DNA of 64,000 nt from Rhynchopus sp. YZ270_cl-10 (GCA_964035575.1 OZ037933.1:186001-250000); one strand, 5' to 3'. Counted from the stretch's first letter, positions 1 through 11,463 are shown. Translations and numbers: made by a program. Notes: generated by a model from the sequence alone, not told the origin.

Positions 1-894
1 TGGTGCCACTTCGTTGGAGATCCTCCAGGACCACCTCCATGTCCTCTTGGAAGATTTTGTCGATGTGCATTTCAACCAGTGCGCCCTTCGAGATGGACGG
101 GTCCCCGTAGAGCTTTGCAGCTGCATTGCGAAAATGCCTTGCTTGCCCGCTCGTTGACCCCCCATAAAGGGCCGCGTGGGCAAACATCTTGTTTTTTTCG
201 GTTTTGGAAAAAAGGCCTGTCGTCACACGCACCTCCTTTTCTTCTTCATCTTCGTCTTCAGCTTCATCGTCATTTTTGTCTGCATCGTCCTCGGGGTGTG
301 TCTTCTTCACCTTCGTACCCTTTTTCTCCATCAGCCTTGCGAGCAGCTCTGTGTGCTTTATCCCGGTCAGGTGTTGCCTCAGGCTGTCCAGGTCCCAATT
401 GGACCGGGGCCCGTTGCACGCCTCGCAGAAGACCACTTCGTCGGTCTCCTTGAAGCCGCGATCCAGGAGGGAGGACCGGTGCGACTTCTGCAACGTCGCC
501 ACCTTCACCACCTTCAGCGAATGGTCCCTGAATAAGGCTTTGTGCAGGGTCTCCATGTCCGTCGGAGTCTTCTGGTTTTTTTTTTTTTTGAGGCAGACGA
601 AGTGGGGGCCTGGTCCATGACGCTACTGAGTAGCGCCTTGCCGTCCCCCTTCGTCTGCCTCTTCCGCTTCTTCCCCCCCTCCCCCGCTGTATCTTTCTCA
701 CTCTCGGCGCCGTTCGTCTCCTTGGGTGTGGCCTTGGGTGCGGGCTTGGGTGCGTGCTTGGGGGTGCTTTTGGCGGTGTTTTTGGGGGCGGGCTTGGAGG
801 GGGCGGTCTTGTTCTTGCTGCCCTTGGGCCTCCCCCTCTTCTCCCTTTGCCCTTCCGGCGAGGTCGACGCCGCACGCTTCCCAGACGCAGACAT
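1..894 (-). CDS. AT-hook and C2H2-like zinc-finger protein, C-terminus beyond window edge
   Basis: The ATG at 894 follows an acceptor-like TTTGATTTTTAG by two bases. The N-terminus has the AT-hook core KRGRPKGSKNK, then a Lys/Pro/Ala-rich stretch and KKRKRQTK, a probable nuclear signal. From about 571 to the window edge a second minus frame stays open and looks coding. It has a zinc-finger-like pattern C-x2-C-x14-H-x5-H (FCEACN ... QHLTGIKH), an acidic run (EDEDEEEKE), then FAHAALYGG and ALVEMHIDKIF. The two frames meet at a run of 14 A/T at 576-589. Either a 50-base intron (621-572, weak GTCATG donor, CCAG acceptor) or a length error in the homopolymer would join them. The single finger is of the CGGBP1/BED type also seen in hAT transposases. 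It may therefore be a chromatin protein or a hAT-derived protein; which one cannot be decided from this part. Confidence 0.6.
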
Positions 895-1268
895 ATCTAA
901 AAATCAAATCTGTTCCGCTGATGATTGGTGGGAAGGACGGGCGGGGGATAACAGCACCATTTTGCCATGTCAAAAAAAAAGGGGGGGGGGTGTGTGTGTC
1001 ATTTTATAACTTGTATGCTTTTTTTGTATGTACGTATTTACGTGTGCCGAGAACTGTCCAATTTTGCAAAGTGACCCACTACTGGACGGACGGATTCCAA
1101 AAATGCAAATGCCGGTGTTTTTGGACGATGCATCTTTCCCGGCCAAAAACCCTACCACAAATTATAAAGTGTACCCCCTCCCCCTTATACCAATGACCTC
1201 TCAGGGACCTGTCAACATAGCCCCCCTCCGGAACACCATTTGAGTAATTAAAACTACGGTCAATATAC
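895..1268. other. Intergenic, with one copy of a shared transposon core block
   Basis: No gene is seen. A stretch near 1063-1130 (CAAAGTGACCCACTACTGGA ... GCAAATGCCGGTGTTTTTGG) matches blocks found inside several TIR elements, for example at 41740-41830 and 41920-41990. Poly-A and poly-G runs lie at 967-990. Confidence 0.5.
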
Positions 1269-2359
1269 CATACAATGCAACGAGGCCGAGTCGGCCTCGC
1301 CAAGGCCTGAAAATAAATACTCAGGCGTGCCTGAGGCGTACTCGGGATTAGTTACGTTTAAGTACGCCTCAGGCACGCCTGAGTATATTTATATTTCTTA
1401 CCAGCATTTTGGTCATGAACAAAAAAGTATTCCCCCAAATTTTGTGGTTTTCGATTCAGAGGTAGCAAAATCTTTCAAATGCGGGGTCGCACGATGAAAA
1501 ATGTGCCTGTGGGCCGAGCGAGTCGAAAAAATGAAAAGGGTTCGCTGAGCTTTGGTGCTATATATTTTGGTGGTACCTTCGGGTATTTCATTGATTCAAG
1601 AATCATTGGAAACAAATTTCGGGGGTGCTTTTCGACTGGGTCCCTTCGGGGCCCAACTTGATGCAAGACGGAAGAGGCTCATACAAGGCTGGACCCTCTA
1701 ACACTAGAGAGATCCCATCGAGATCCCAGAATTTTACACAGGCCTCCTTGATCCACAGACCACAGCTCTATTTTTAGTACAACTATGGGGTGACCAAAGG
1801 ACTTTTTTATACATAACCGAGGTATGACTCATCTTCTGCGAAGCCTCTTTTTAGGAGGCAGTTTACTGTAAGCAGTAACCATGATATTTTTACACTAAAA
1901 ATATCTTGCGACCCCGCAATTTTCTCAGCAGGACACCGAAAGTTAATTTCAGCACATTTCAGGGGGCGGAGGAAATACATGGCATGCCTTAGAAACGTGA
2001 TGACCTGTGCATAATAATTTTATATATCAGCAGAAATATGAAACCGGGTATACTTTCCCCTGATTTTTGGTACAAACTTAAAGTCACGCATTTTTTGCTA
2101 AAAAAATTGTCCGACCCCGGAATTTTTTCAGATCGCTCCGGAAATGCATCAGAGGCCCTTTTTGCGGGGAAAAAATACACACCAGGCGCCTGAAACGCAA
2201 GTATGCGTTGATATACACTCAGGCGTGCCTGAGGCGTACTTAAACGTAACTAATCCCGAGTACGCCTCAGGCACGCCTCAGTGACGCCTCAGGCACGCCT
2301 CAGATATATTTTCCAGATACGAGTATTTTCAGGCGTACCCGGCCTCGTTGCATTGTATG
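1269..2359 (+). mobile_element. Non-autonomous TIR element, copy A (1.09 kb, 6-bp target duplication)
   Basis: The ends are inverted repeats: CATACAATGCAACGAGGCCG at the left and its complement at the right. The element is flanked on both sides by ATATAC (1263-1268 and 2360-2365), a 6-bp target duplication. Just inside each end is a palindromic block built on ACTCAGGCGTGCCTGAGGCG. Only short frames occur, so no transposase is encoded. A near-identical copy lies in the opposite orientation at 32814-33914, and a right-end fragment at 40818-41007. The superfamily is not assigned. Confidence 0.9.
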
Positions 2360-2376
2360 ATATACGTGGTAACTAT

Positions 2377-2475
2377 TAAAAATACGCGCATTTACGTAGT
2401 ATTAAATAAAAATACGCGCAACTTACGTAGTATTAATTAAAAATACGCGCATTTTACGTAGTATTAATTAATTAT
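2377..2475. repeat. A/T-rich short tandem repeat, about three units
   Basis: A unit of roughly 33-36 bases containing AAAATACGCGCATTTACGTA followed by GTATTAA is repeated three times between the 1.09-kb element and a small palindromic element. No coding potential. Confidence 0.7.
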
Positions 2476-2580
2476 TATTAAATAAATACCCCTTCATGTT
2501 GCAAATACGTACTACGTATTTTATTATTTTTACTACGTATTTGCCGCGTATTACGTACGTACCTATTATGTATGTATATA

Positions 2581-2682
2581 GGCATACCTAGAAGGAGAAT
2601 ACATATTCGGCCAAAATTCGGATCCGAATATCGTATTCGGATCTGAATATAGGGCGAATACGAAATTCGCCTTCTAGGCATG
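2581..2682. mobile_element. Small MITE-like palindromic element with TA duplication
   Basis: About 102 bp. The left end is GGCATACCTAGAAGGAGAAT and the right end is ATTCGCCTTCTAGGCATG, near-complementary, each bordered by TA. Its middle contains repeated TTCGGATC(C/T)GAATAT. The same ends bound a shorter relative at 31849-31917, and the first seven bases (GGCATAC) are shared with the element at 54196. A TA target site fits a Tc1/mariner-type origin. Confidence 0.7.
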
Positions 2683-3986
2683 TAGGGGTGGTGGTTACCT
2701 TGGAAGGACCTTTTTTTACACCCTTTTTTTTAGAAAAATCACACCATTGCAGACAACATAAAGTGTTTTTTAAAGAGGAGACAGTAAAGAGTTGCTATTT
2801 TTTTTGCAGAGGAAGAACAAATCCCTCAAAAAAAAAAAAAAAAAGGAAGGAAAAGAAGTTTTAAAAAAAAATGGAAAAATAAAAAGGGCGTTTATATAAG
2901 GTGAGTATAAGCCTCTCGTGCTTAGTCAAAACTCAAAAAGAAAATCCTAAACTCATACTGACTGGCAGAGCAAATGACAAATACAGCATAAAAAATACAA
3001 ATAAAACTGAAGTGGGGGGGGGGGGGGGGGGGAGAAAAAAAAAGGTGAAAGTAGATAGTGTCAACGCCTCTGGGACGCAGGCACTAAAAAAAAGGTGTCT
3101 ATTGTAAGAGCATCACAAACTGACAGTGATTTGGCATCCTTTTGCACGCACTCTCCTAGTGCGATTAGTATAATTTCGTTTTGTGCTTTAGTGAGTCGGA
3201 GATCTGCTGCAGAGGGGGGGAATCTCAGGGGGGGATAGAAGAATAGAAGAATGTTTATAAGATGAACCTAAGCCTCTCTGTGCTTAGTTCGCCCTTAACA
3301 ACAAGGAGAGGAGGGTTTGAAAGTTGGTTTTGTTTTGTTTTTGTTTTTGCTACTTTATTTTGTTCTTTTTTGTTTTGTTGTTGTTTACTTTCGCAGCATG
3401 ACCAAGGGTCGTTAAGCAACAAGGAGAGGAGGGAGAACAGGTCTTCTTCTTACATTTCTTCTCCCCAGTGTCCATCCGACACTGTCGAACTGCTTGAAGA
3501 AGAATCTTTGAAAAAATAAAAAATAAAAAATAAAAAATAAAAAATAAAAAAAAGCCAGGAGAAAAAGTGAAGATTGATAGTTTTGCAAAACGCCTCTGGG
3601 AACACACTGGAAAGAGAAAAAATAAACTCGAATAAGATGAAATGCCTCTCTCTCTCTCTGCAGCACACATCTATCTCACTGTTATCGCGCTGTGGAACAT
3701 GTATTGGGGGCTTTTTTTTTTTTTTTTTTTTTGTGTAGAAAAAGTTTGTGAGAAGGAACCCTCAGCACGGTGGTCACCTTGATATACAACTAAAAGGCAA
3801 CGAAGCTTGTACTCTTTTACACGGGGTACTCTGGTTAGTACATCGTGGGATTTTCCTTTACAAAAATTTTTTTTTTTTGAAAAAAATTGTTGGAGCAGTG
3901 TAGTTTGCCTCTGTTGTGTTGCCCGTAAAGTTATGAAATCTCCACCAATTTTGATTTTTTTTGCCGTGTTCCGGATCGTATTATAC
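2683..3986 (+). other. Intergenic cluster of short dispersed repeats
   Basis: No gene is seen. It holds copies of three short families: the AAGCCTCTCGTGCTTAGTC hairpin family near 2899, 3262 and 3631; the ACGCCTCTGGGACGCAGG family near 3045 and 3567; and a GTAGTGTAGTTGCCTC-type copy near 3893. All read on the plus strand. Between them are long A, T and G runs and a small (AAATA)n tract at 3517-3550. Confidence 0.6.
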
Positions 3987-5284
3987 ACAGGGCTATCGGT
4001 AAGAAGGGGTTTTGGGGGGCATCATATATCATATTTCATATTTCAAAATCATATTTCAAAAAAAAAAAAATAACACGAGTTTACGGGCAAAAACCCATTC
4101 CGAGCTTTCGGCCCCGCACGTTGGCGGGGCATCTCCCCTCATATGTGGATATGTCCGGAAAATTTTCAGGAAAGTGCCGGGCAAAAACACATCAAAATGG
4201 GTCCGGACATATCCACGGGGGGGGTTAGGGAGCACAGCGAGGCCCTTTTTTCTGTAACACTCAACAAAAAATCATGAAAAAGTGTAAAAAAAATATCCGA
4301 AAACACAAAACCACCCCAGAAAACACATTTGTGGCACTATTTCTTACTTTTTGATGCCTTTTGGCACTTTCCCCCCCGATTTTTTGACACTTTTTGACAC
4401 GTTTTCACCCAATTTCCCCCTTATCTGAGGGTATTTGATAGCAGGGCGATTTATAAAGAAATTCAAAAATTTAAAATAGTCCAAAACAAGAGGAAAAGTG
4501 GGGTTTTCCAGTCAGATGTGTGCACAGAGTGATTTCTGGGGGGTTTTGGGGCCAAAAGTCCAGTTTTTTCAATGTCTTCGCTGAAAATATTGAATTTTTT
4601 TTATACACAAAAACTACATTTTAGCCGGGAGGGGCCAACCGTTACACAACCGTTACACACCTTCTATTTGGACCTCCGGGCACCAAAATCGACCAGAAAA
4701 TGGTTGTAAATGCGATTTTTCAACCCCCATAAGGTATCTAAGATCAACCCCGGGGGTATTGGTGCCTTCTATGGACGTTTTGTGGGCGATTTTTGGGTTT
4801 TGGAGTGACGAAAAGGCCTAAAAAACGAGGTAAAAACTGCCCCCTTTTCTGTCTCATCCACTCAAATACACGCTCGGGCCCCAATCTGGACGCCCAAAAG
4901 CTTCGAAACCCACATATTTCCACTGCCGGACCTCACCGGAGGGGACGTGGGGTGGTTTTCGGCACCTTAGAAGAAAAACTGTGCTCCCGGATCCATTTTT
5001 TTGAAAGCGTTACATTCCTGAAGGAAATCTTACTAAAATCTTACTATTTTCGAAGCCGTTTTTTCGAAAAAAAGTGATTTTTTTTCGAAAATAAACGCTC
5101 AGTTTTGGTTGTTTGGTGTTTCATTGGGCAGAATCGACGAATTTTAGGCCACTTTGGGACCAGGTAGACCCACCTTGGCGGGTTTTATGACTTTTTTTCA
5201 AAAAATTCTTGAAAAAACACGAGCGTTACAGAGGGTCCTTAAGGATTTCCTTAAGGGCTGTGCCCCCTAACGGGGGGGGTAGGT

Positions 5285-5960
5285 ACTTAAAAAATGGAAT
5301 TGAAAGCCGTGTTCAAAATCTTTCAATTGCGGCCAGGTACGATCAAACATTTGCATCTGGGGTCCCTTTACCGGTTGGAAAGTCCCAAAAACCAAAACTC
5401 AAAAGTGGGTCCAGGGATTACGCAGCTCCCCCAAAAATAAAAAAAAGTACGTATGGATTTTCAACACGTACAATTCTAAGCAAAAACAATTCGCGCTTCG
5501 CGCGCGCTCTCCCTGGCAAAGTTAGTTGAGAAGGGCTGTGAAAGTTCGAAGAACTGGAGAAATCATCAGTCATGGCACTGGCGAAGCCACGGTACGCAAC
5601 ATTTCTAAAAATTGCGATTAAAATTGCCTACTATGTCACGGGAAGGGTGTACTGCAATCTAGCGCCGCAGGCGCACGGTACGCTACTTTTTTTCTTTCGC
5701 CATGCTGCACGCTCCTTTTCCGGAAAAATAGAAAATTGTCTCCTACAAATAGGATTCTGTAGGGGGTAGGTGAGAGGTGGGGGCGGAGCCCCACTCCTCA
5801 CCTACCCCACCCCAGCCCCAATCCAAAACCCAAATTACCTAAGTATGGACACGTATGGATTCCACCTTTTCAAAAACAATTCACGTATGGATTTCCATAC
5901 GTTCCACACGTGGAGCGTAATCTCTGAGTGGGTCCAAAAAACGGCTTGGGGTCTAAGGGG
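5285..5960 (-). mobile_element. Truncated copy of the piggyBac-like element, interrupted
   Basis: Sequence from 5285 to 5413 and 5938 to 5960 matches, in reverse, the left end of the complete element at 29366-30732: the GATCGTACCTGG/GGGGACCCCAGATGC region and the terminal CTTGGGGTCTAAGGGG abutting TTAA at 5961. The inner part and the other end are missing. A separate element is inserted at 5414-5928. Confidence 0.7.
5414..5928. mobile_element. Nested TIR element with 9-10 bp target duplication
   Basis: AGTGGGTCCA occurs on both sides (about 5404-5413 and 5928-5937). The ends GGGATTACGCAGCTCC and GGAGCGTAATCTCT are imperfect inverted repeats. A 9-10 bp duplication is typical of Mutator-like elements. 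Inside are GC palindromes (GCGCCGCAGGCGCACGG, CGCGCTTCGCGCGCG) and GCGAAGCCACGGTACGCAAC, both shared with the 9-bp-duplication element at 37490-38163. No protein-coding frame is convincing. Confidence 0.65.
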
Positions 5961-5975
5961 TTAACAAAAATTTAA

Positions 5976-6232
5976 AGTTTAAGGTGTACCTCTGCGAGCG
6001 TAGCGAGCGGAAATTTTTTAAGGTGTACTTCCGCGAGCGAAGCGAGCGGGGAAAAAATTGAAGGTGTACCTCCGCGAGCGTAGCGAGCGGAAAATTTTTT
6101 GAAGGTGTACCGCCGCGAGCGGGAAAATTTTTAAGGTGTACTTCCGCGAGCGAAGCGAGCGGGGAAAAAATTGAAGGTGTACCTCCGCGAGCGTAGCGAG
6201 CGGAAAAAATTTTAAAGGTGTACATTAAACTT
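5976..6232. repeat. Minisatellite, about 5 units of roughly 40-55 bp
   Basis: Units contain AAGGTGTAC(T/C)TCCGCGAGCG followed by AGCGAGCGG and A/T-rich spacers. The array lies between TTTAAAGTTTAAGGTGTAC and GTGTACATTAAACTTTAAAC, themselves inverted. Open minus-strand frames across it are a by-product of the repeat. Confidence 0.8.
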
Positions 6233-6637
6233 TAAACAAGGGGGTACGCCCACTTTTGTCGTCATCCTAAAATACCCGAAATTGAGCCCAATTGCATTTC
6301 CGGATCGATTGCGGAAAGTGGTAGGGTAAATGAACAACACCAAATACCTACGCCCCCCCGTGCATATGTCCGTGTTGGTCGAGGCTCGGACATATACACA
6401 TACTCAGTTCAGGTAGTATACTACAGTGTACAGCGGCAAAAACCCATTCCGAGCTTTCGGCTCCGCACGTTGGCGGGGCATCTCCGTTCATATGTGGCCT
6501 GGTAAACCCATTCCGAGCTTTCGGCTCCGCACGTTGGCGGGGCATCTCTGATCATATTTGGCCTGGTAAAAAAAAAAAAAAAAAAAAAAAATTTAAAAAA
6601 GGCGATCATATTTCATATCTCTTACCGATAGCCCTGT

Positions 6638-6987
6638 ATTATACAGAGGGGAAAAAAAAAAACCAAGTTTCATATACTTTCCAAAGAGAAAGCACACAAA
6701 GGATGCACGCACAGAAATGAAAAAGAAATTTGTGTCAGTTGAAATACAAAAAGCCCTCTCGTGACGGTATACCCTTTGGTGCATGACCAGAAACACCGAT
6801 GGGGGTGGACCCAACCGGATACTCTGCTCTCTACTCCCAAAAAAGTATTTCAACCTACTTACATTCAATAAATTGATAGCATAGGAAGAGGGATCAAAAA
6901 AATGGTCCCATCTTTCAAGAAAAGAAAGACAATTGAGGAGTAGATAGGTAATTTGTACCAGTCACAAAAAAGTATATTTTCAAAATA
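6638..6987 (+). other. Intergenic with two short dispersed repeats
   Basis: Contains a GAAATACAAAAAGCCCTCTC copy at about 6737 and an AAGTATTTCAACCTACTTAC / CAATAAATTGATAGCATAGG copy at about 6843, both on the plus strand. No gene seen. Confidence 0.6.
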
Positions 6988-7186
6988 CCGACCCTCCCCC
7001 GTGAAATTGCCCGCCAGGGACAAATTTCAAGGGAGTCGCAGGGACAAACCTTTGCTCTCCCTTCTTCACACCAAAAACGGCCACCCCCTTACGGTACGAG
7101 AAATTGTCCCCCCGTTTGCCGTACGAGATATTGTCGCCCCATCACTTTTTCCCCCAAGGGGGGACAATTTCAAGGGGGAGGGTCGG
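6988..7186. mobile_element. Tc1/mariner-type MITE, 199 bp, TA duplication
   Basis: The left end CCGACCCTCCCCCGTGAAAT and right end ATTTCAAGGGGGAGGGTCGG form inverted repeats of over 20 bases, each bordered by TA (6986-6987 and 7187-7188). The internal part is also partly symmetric (ACGGTACGAGA and CCGTACGAGAT). Non-coding. Confidence 0.8.
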
Positions 7187-7740
7187 TAAAAAAATAAAAA
7201 AAAAGGGGGGCTGTCAAAATGCGAGGTGGTCTACGTTATCAAATATGCAAAGAAAGAAGAAAAAAATGCAAGATGAACAGGGGCATCTTATCAAAAAGAA
7301 AACTGTTTGTGGTATCATACGAAACAGGGAAGCTTTCCCTACAGAAAAGAGAGAAAAAAATACGGGGGAAATTGATGGAGGGGGTAGAGCATTGTAAGGA
7401 AGAGATGGAGGACAGTAAAAAAAAAAAAAGTGAAGTTGAGAGTGCAAACGCCTCTGGGACGCAGTCACTGAGGAGGGAAAGTAAATTTTTTTTTTGAGCG
7501 GGTGGCCATCGCACTATATAAGTATAAAACAAACAGGAATAGTTGTCGATGCAAACACACCTCTGACTGACCTACTGGTACGATGGCAGCCATTTGGAAT
7601 GAATGCACCAACAATTTCTTCTATGAATTTATCACATGCAGGTTCGGGACGTCCTTCCCCCCTTTCCTGCCGCTACTGGAACAAAATAGTGTTATCTCAT
7701 ACAGCAGTATAATGTAAGTTGGAAATCTAACTCGCAACCA

Positions 7741-7980
7741 CATACTTCGTAGTCCGCCTGAGTCCGCCACAAAAGCAAAAAAAGAAAAAAAAAATCCCAC
7801 CAAGACCCGCCCGAGTTGAGACGGAGAGGCAGATTTTAGACTGAGTCGCCCAGACTCGGTCCGAGTCCGCCAAGTCCGTCTCAAGTCCGAGTTTTGGCCG
7901 GGAGACAGACTTTCAAAGTCCGCCATAGTCCGTCTCAACTCAGGGCGGGCTCCGACGGACTCCGGCGGACCACGAAGTGT
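7741..7980. mobile_element. TIR element, 240 bp, 7-bp target duplication
   Basis: GCAACCA occurs immediately before 7741 and after 7980. The ends CATACTTCGTAGTCCGCC and GGCGGACCACGAAGTGT are imperfect inverted repeats. The inside is made of repeated AGTCCG(C/T)C / GAGTCCG words in both orientations. A plus-strand short-repeat copy (ACGCCTCTGGGACGCAGTCA) lies upstream at 7445. Confidence 0.75.
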
Positions 7981-10079
7981 GCAACCAGGATATATCCTGG
8001 TCAGGCCAAAAAAAAAAAAAAAATCTTGAGGGGGGGAAATGGGGGGGTTTTTTTTTGTACCTCTCCAGCCTGTGAGAGTGACCCGCAACTTGAGTTTGAG
8101 GGCTCGACCAGAATTTGACCAGGGTTCAGCAAAAACCTCCAAAAACCTAGATAAAGCCTCTCCTAACTTTGGTTTGAAAAAGTTTGTTTCAACTTTGTTG
8201 TTTTTGTTTTTTGTTTTTGCTACTCTGTTTGTTTTGTATTGCATTTCATTGTAGTACTTTGTAAGTTGAGAGGTAGGAGGAGGGGGATCAACAAAAATGT
8301 TCCCAGAAAAAAAGAGAAAAATTAAAAACAACCATTACCGGTCTGCGATACAAGTCAGTTTCAAAGGCCATGTGACAATTGAAGCTGTCCTGTACGCAAT
8401 GATCTTTTTTTTTTAAAACACCGTCACTGTAAAAATGTTGGAACGCTGGGTTTTAGCGTTCTAACATTTTCTTTTACGTATTACGGTATACAGACATCCA
8501 GCCAAGCGTTGGTTGGGGGGGGTAAAAGCCCACCAAAATATTTTTTTTTTCGAGCCCTCAAAATCCAATGTTTTTTTTTTTTTTACCCATCAACGATTGT
8601 TGGACGTCTGCAATTAAGAGAAAAAAAAGATAAGAGAGAGAGAGAGAGAGGGAGGTATTCCTCCGTTAGCAAGAGACACTGTAAATGTATCTGGTACGTA
8701 CTTGCGCAAATGAGCCTTCCTATTGACGACAAAATAACATCAAAAAGGACCGTTTGAAAAAACAAAAAAAAGTATTTCAACATACGCATTCAATAAATTG
8801 ATAGCATAGGAAAAGGGGGGAAAAAAGAAAAAGGGAAAAACGTACCAGACACACTTAGGTTATTCGTTAGAGAGCCAAAGAAAAATAGTGATTTTTACCA
8901 TTGTTTTTGGTTTTGGTTTTGTACAGCCAAAACCGGGAAAACGAAAAGAACCTACAGGCAGAGAAATTTGTGAGTTATCGGTGACGCGGGTATGTAAACC
9001 TCGGTGAAGAATAAAAAAGAAAAAGAAAAAAAAAGTGATATTTGACACAGATAACCCCAAGTCACTCCCGCTCTCTCGGTACCTAAAAGGGCGAGAGGGA
9101 GAAAACTTGATAAAATAAAATGAAAACACCCACTCACGGGGGACAGATCTTTTCAAAAAAGGGGCAAAAAAAAAATCCACAGTATTTGTGAGATATTCAA
9201 AAAACGGTGGGGTAGGGGGGGAAATCCTGTTCCACCACTCGAAGAAATACAAGAAAAAGAGAGTAGAGTAGGGAAAAAAAAAAAATAGGGGTGTGTATTG
9301 TGAGTTGTAAACATTGACAAAAACACTGTTGTTGCGAAGTGGTGTTGTGGGGGCACTTCAGAAGGGAAGGGAGTGCGGTGGGGTGGTAATATTTTTATTT
9401 ATATTTCACGTGCGAAAACACTTTGTCTGTAATGTGACCGCAAAATCAGGCGAAAGTCCGACTTTTTTTTTACTGGTTTTTGGTTGAGGCTTTTTAGGAA
9501 GAGTGGAGTCACTTTTCTCTCCGTGAAACAATGTTTTTTTTTTTTTGATAAATTGTTTGGAGTAGTGTAGTTGCCTCGGTTGTGTTGCCACAGTTGTGCA
9601 ATCTCCACTGTCAATTTTTTTTCCCCCCGAGAAGTAGCCAAAATCGACCAACTACAATCACATCCACATAAAATATTTCGAATATTTCAATTGTGAAATA
9701 AAATTACGCATTCGATGAAAATAGCAGACTATCCACTAACCTTTTCGTGGACTCGTTGACCGCTATTGAACTGCTGCAATAACTCTCACATACCACCCTT
9801 GCTTCACGTGGGGGAGAGAACTTTCTGAACATTTTTTTTTTACAAAAAAAATTCGATTTCATTTACTTTGCTTTGTTTTTACTGTATATTGATGTAATTC
9901 GTTTGGGAATGGGAAGGAGGCGTTTCAGTTTTTTTTGTCATGGTTGCCACAAACAAAAAAAAAAGGAAACAAAAGAGAGGATTTTGAAAAAACATGAGGG
10001 TGAAGTGATTTCACGCGACACCTATCCGACATCTCTTCGGATGCAGGCTGATTGAGAGGGTTTGTTTGTTTTGGGGTTT
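7981..10079. other. Intergenic, no gene seen
   Basis: This 2.1 kb is dominated by homopolymers. It includes a hairpin (AATGTTGGAACGCT ... AGCGTTCTAACATT, 8435-8476), an (AG)n tract at 8635-8650, an AAGTATTTCAACATACGCAT copy at 8769 and a GTAGTGTAGTTGCCTCGGTT copy at about 9560. Frames on either strand are short and cross poly-A/T runs, so none is called. Confidence 0.5.
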
Positions 10080-10400
10080 CTTCTTTCTTTTTTTTCTTTT
10101 TTTTCTGAAAACTTGAAAATATCACGTAGCCACAATATATCAACACTACACCCAGCTTAGTCCCATTTCGCAGTCCACGTTGAGATATCCTACTCGTTAC
10201 TGCAATGATGGCAGCATTGTGATGGGAGCCCATTGGAATACATCACGATACACGATGTATTGTGATCTATTTTGATGTATTTTGCTCCAATGGGCTCCCA
10301 CCACAATACTCCCACCAATACGTCGGTCAATGAAAACGGGATAATTTGAACACAAGTTCGCAAACACCTTGTGAAGTAAGCCGACTCGGGTTTTGAGAAA
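10080..10400 (+). repeat. Dispersed repeat copy split by a 92-bp hairpin
   Basis: The sequence matches 44225-44430 (ATATATC-AACAC, CCCATTTCGC, GTCCACGTTGAGAT, AACGGGATAATT-GAACACAA, CTTGTGAAGTAAG). Relative to that copy, a perfect-stem hairpin is inserted at 10216-10307 with arms GGGAGCCCATTGGA and TCCAATGGGCTCCC, outer bases ATTGTG/CACAAT. The insertion is a small fold-back element. Confidence 0.65.
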
Positions 10401-10510
10401 CAGTAAAAACAACATCGGGAGGGGGTAAAAAAAACCCTCCCTTCGAGTTTTTTGAAATTCCAAAAAACCCACCTTAGGTTTTTACCCCCCCACCGGTGTT
10501 GTCTTACTGT
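10400..10510. mobile_element. Small TIR/hairpin element, about 110 bp
   Basis: The ends ACAGTAAAAACAACATCGGG and CCGGTGTTGTCTTACTGT are inverted, followed inward by a GGGGGTAAAAA/TTTTTACCCCC pair. No clear target duplication could be read. Non-coding. Confidence 0.55.
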
Positions 10511-11463
10511 AATATGATAAACAATGTGGCTACGACGGTTCTGCTGCAGACGTCAGCTCCTTGCAGCAACTTGAGGGAAAAGGGGGATTTTGTTTTTTTT
10601 TTTTTTTCGACTTGAAATACAAAAGCCTTCTCGTGGCAGTGTACCTTTGGTATATGACCAGTGCACGGGGGAGAGAGAGAAAAAAAATGGGGTAAACTCG
10701 TAAGACGCTGTGCTTTCGCTACATCTTATACAGGGATGAAAGTTGAAAGGCGTGCAGTCATTTCTTGGATGAAAGCACGAAACTCAGGGGAAAATACAGG
10801 TGTCGTGTGATGTGCACACACAAAAATTAATTTGAAGAAAAAAAGAAAAACTCGAACAGGATGGTTGCGGCTCTCTTAAGGGGCGCATACACATCCATGC
10901 TAAGAGAAAGTATTTCAACATATGCAACAATAACACATTGATAGCATAGGTACAGGGATAAAAAAAAAATGTTGTAGAAAAGCAGAAAACTATAAGACGA
11001 ACCTAAGTCTCTGTGCTTAGTCGTTTTTGATGTATAGGCCATTTTTCTAATCCAAGTAACAATGATACTTGAAACAGGGAGTCCAGACCCCTCTCCCTTG
11101 TAACATTGTTGCTTGATCGGAAAAATGGGCCTTTCCAAAAAAAAAGAGAGGGGGAAAAAAATCACACACAAAAGCTTCACTCACTCAAAAAAGAAAAAAG
11201 AAAATCGAACACTATGCAACGCTGAATATGCCACACATCACGCATCGTTGCCATCGTATTCCTCTCCGTGCAGTATTATTTTTTTTACTTTGTCTATTTC
11301 TTGTTGGGTTCTTGTTTTTATTCTTTTTTGTTCGTTTTTGTTTTTATTTTATTTTTTGTTTTCCGTAGTGCTGATCATCACTATCAGTGTTCTGTAATCA
11401 AATGCCGCCCGAAAAAGAAGGGCGATTTTTTTTTTTTTTTTATTTGAAAACTTGGTTGTATTA
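10511..11463 (+). other. Intergenic with short dispersed repeats
   Basis: Contains GACTTGAAATACAAAAGCC at 10610, AAGTATTTCAACATATGCAA at 10907 and a CCTAAGTCTCTGTGCTTAG hairpin at 10998, all on the plus strand. No gene seen. Confidence 0.55.

Larger units (their letters stand above)
3987..6637. mobile_element. Composite TIR element, 2.65 kb, 7-bp target duplication
   Basis: The left end ACAGGGCTATCGGTAAGA is matched by TCTTACCGATAGCCCTGT at the right. ATTATAC flanks both ends (3980-3986 and 6638-6644). A subterminal block (CCATTCCGAGCTTTCGG ... GCACGTTGGCGGGGCATCTC) occurs once near the left end (4090) and twice near the right (6436, 6506), all in the same orientation. No transposase frame is present. 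Inside it lie a broken piggyBac-like copy (5285-5960), a further insertion (5414-5928) and a minisatellite (5976-6232), so the element served as a landing site. The CAGGGC-type ends recall hAT elements, but the duplication is seven bases, so the family is left open. Confidence 0.75.

Noticed and set aside
270-875. 201-codon minus frame, Pro/Arg-rich
   Set aside because: Out-of-frame shadow of the AT-hook/zinc-finger gene; low-complexity RPHPR runs.
3350-3670. Phe-rich minus frames
   Set aside because: They translate poly-A/T and (AAATA)n runs.
5953-6225. 90-codon minus frame
   Set aside because: Covers a minisatellite; the sequence is repetitive (ARGGTPS...).
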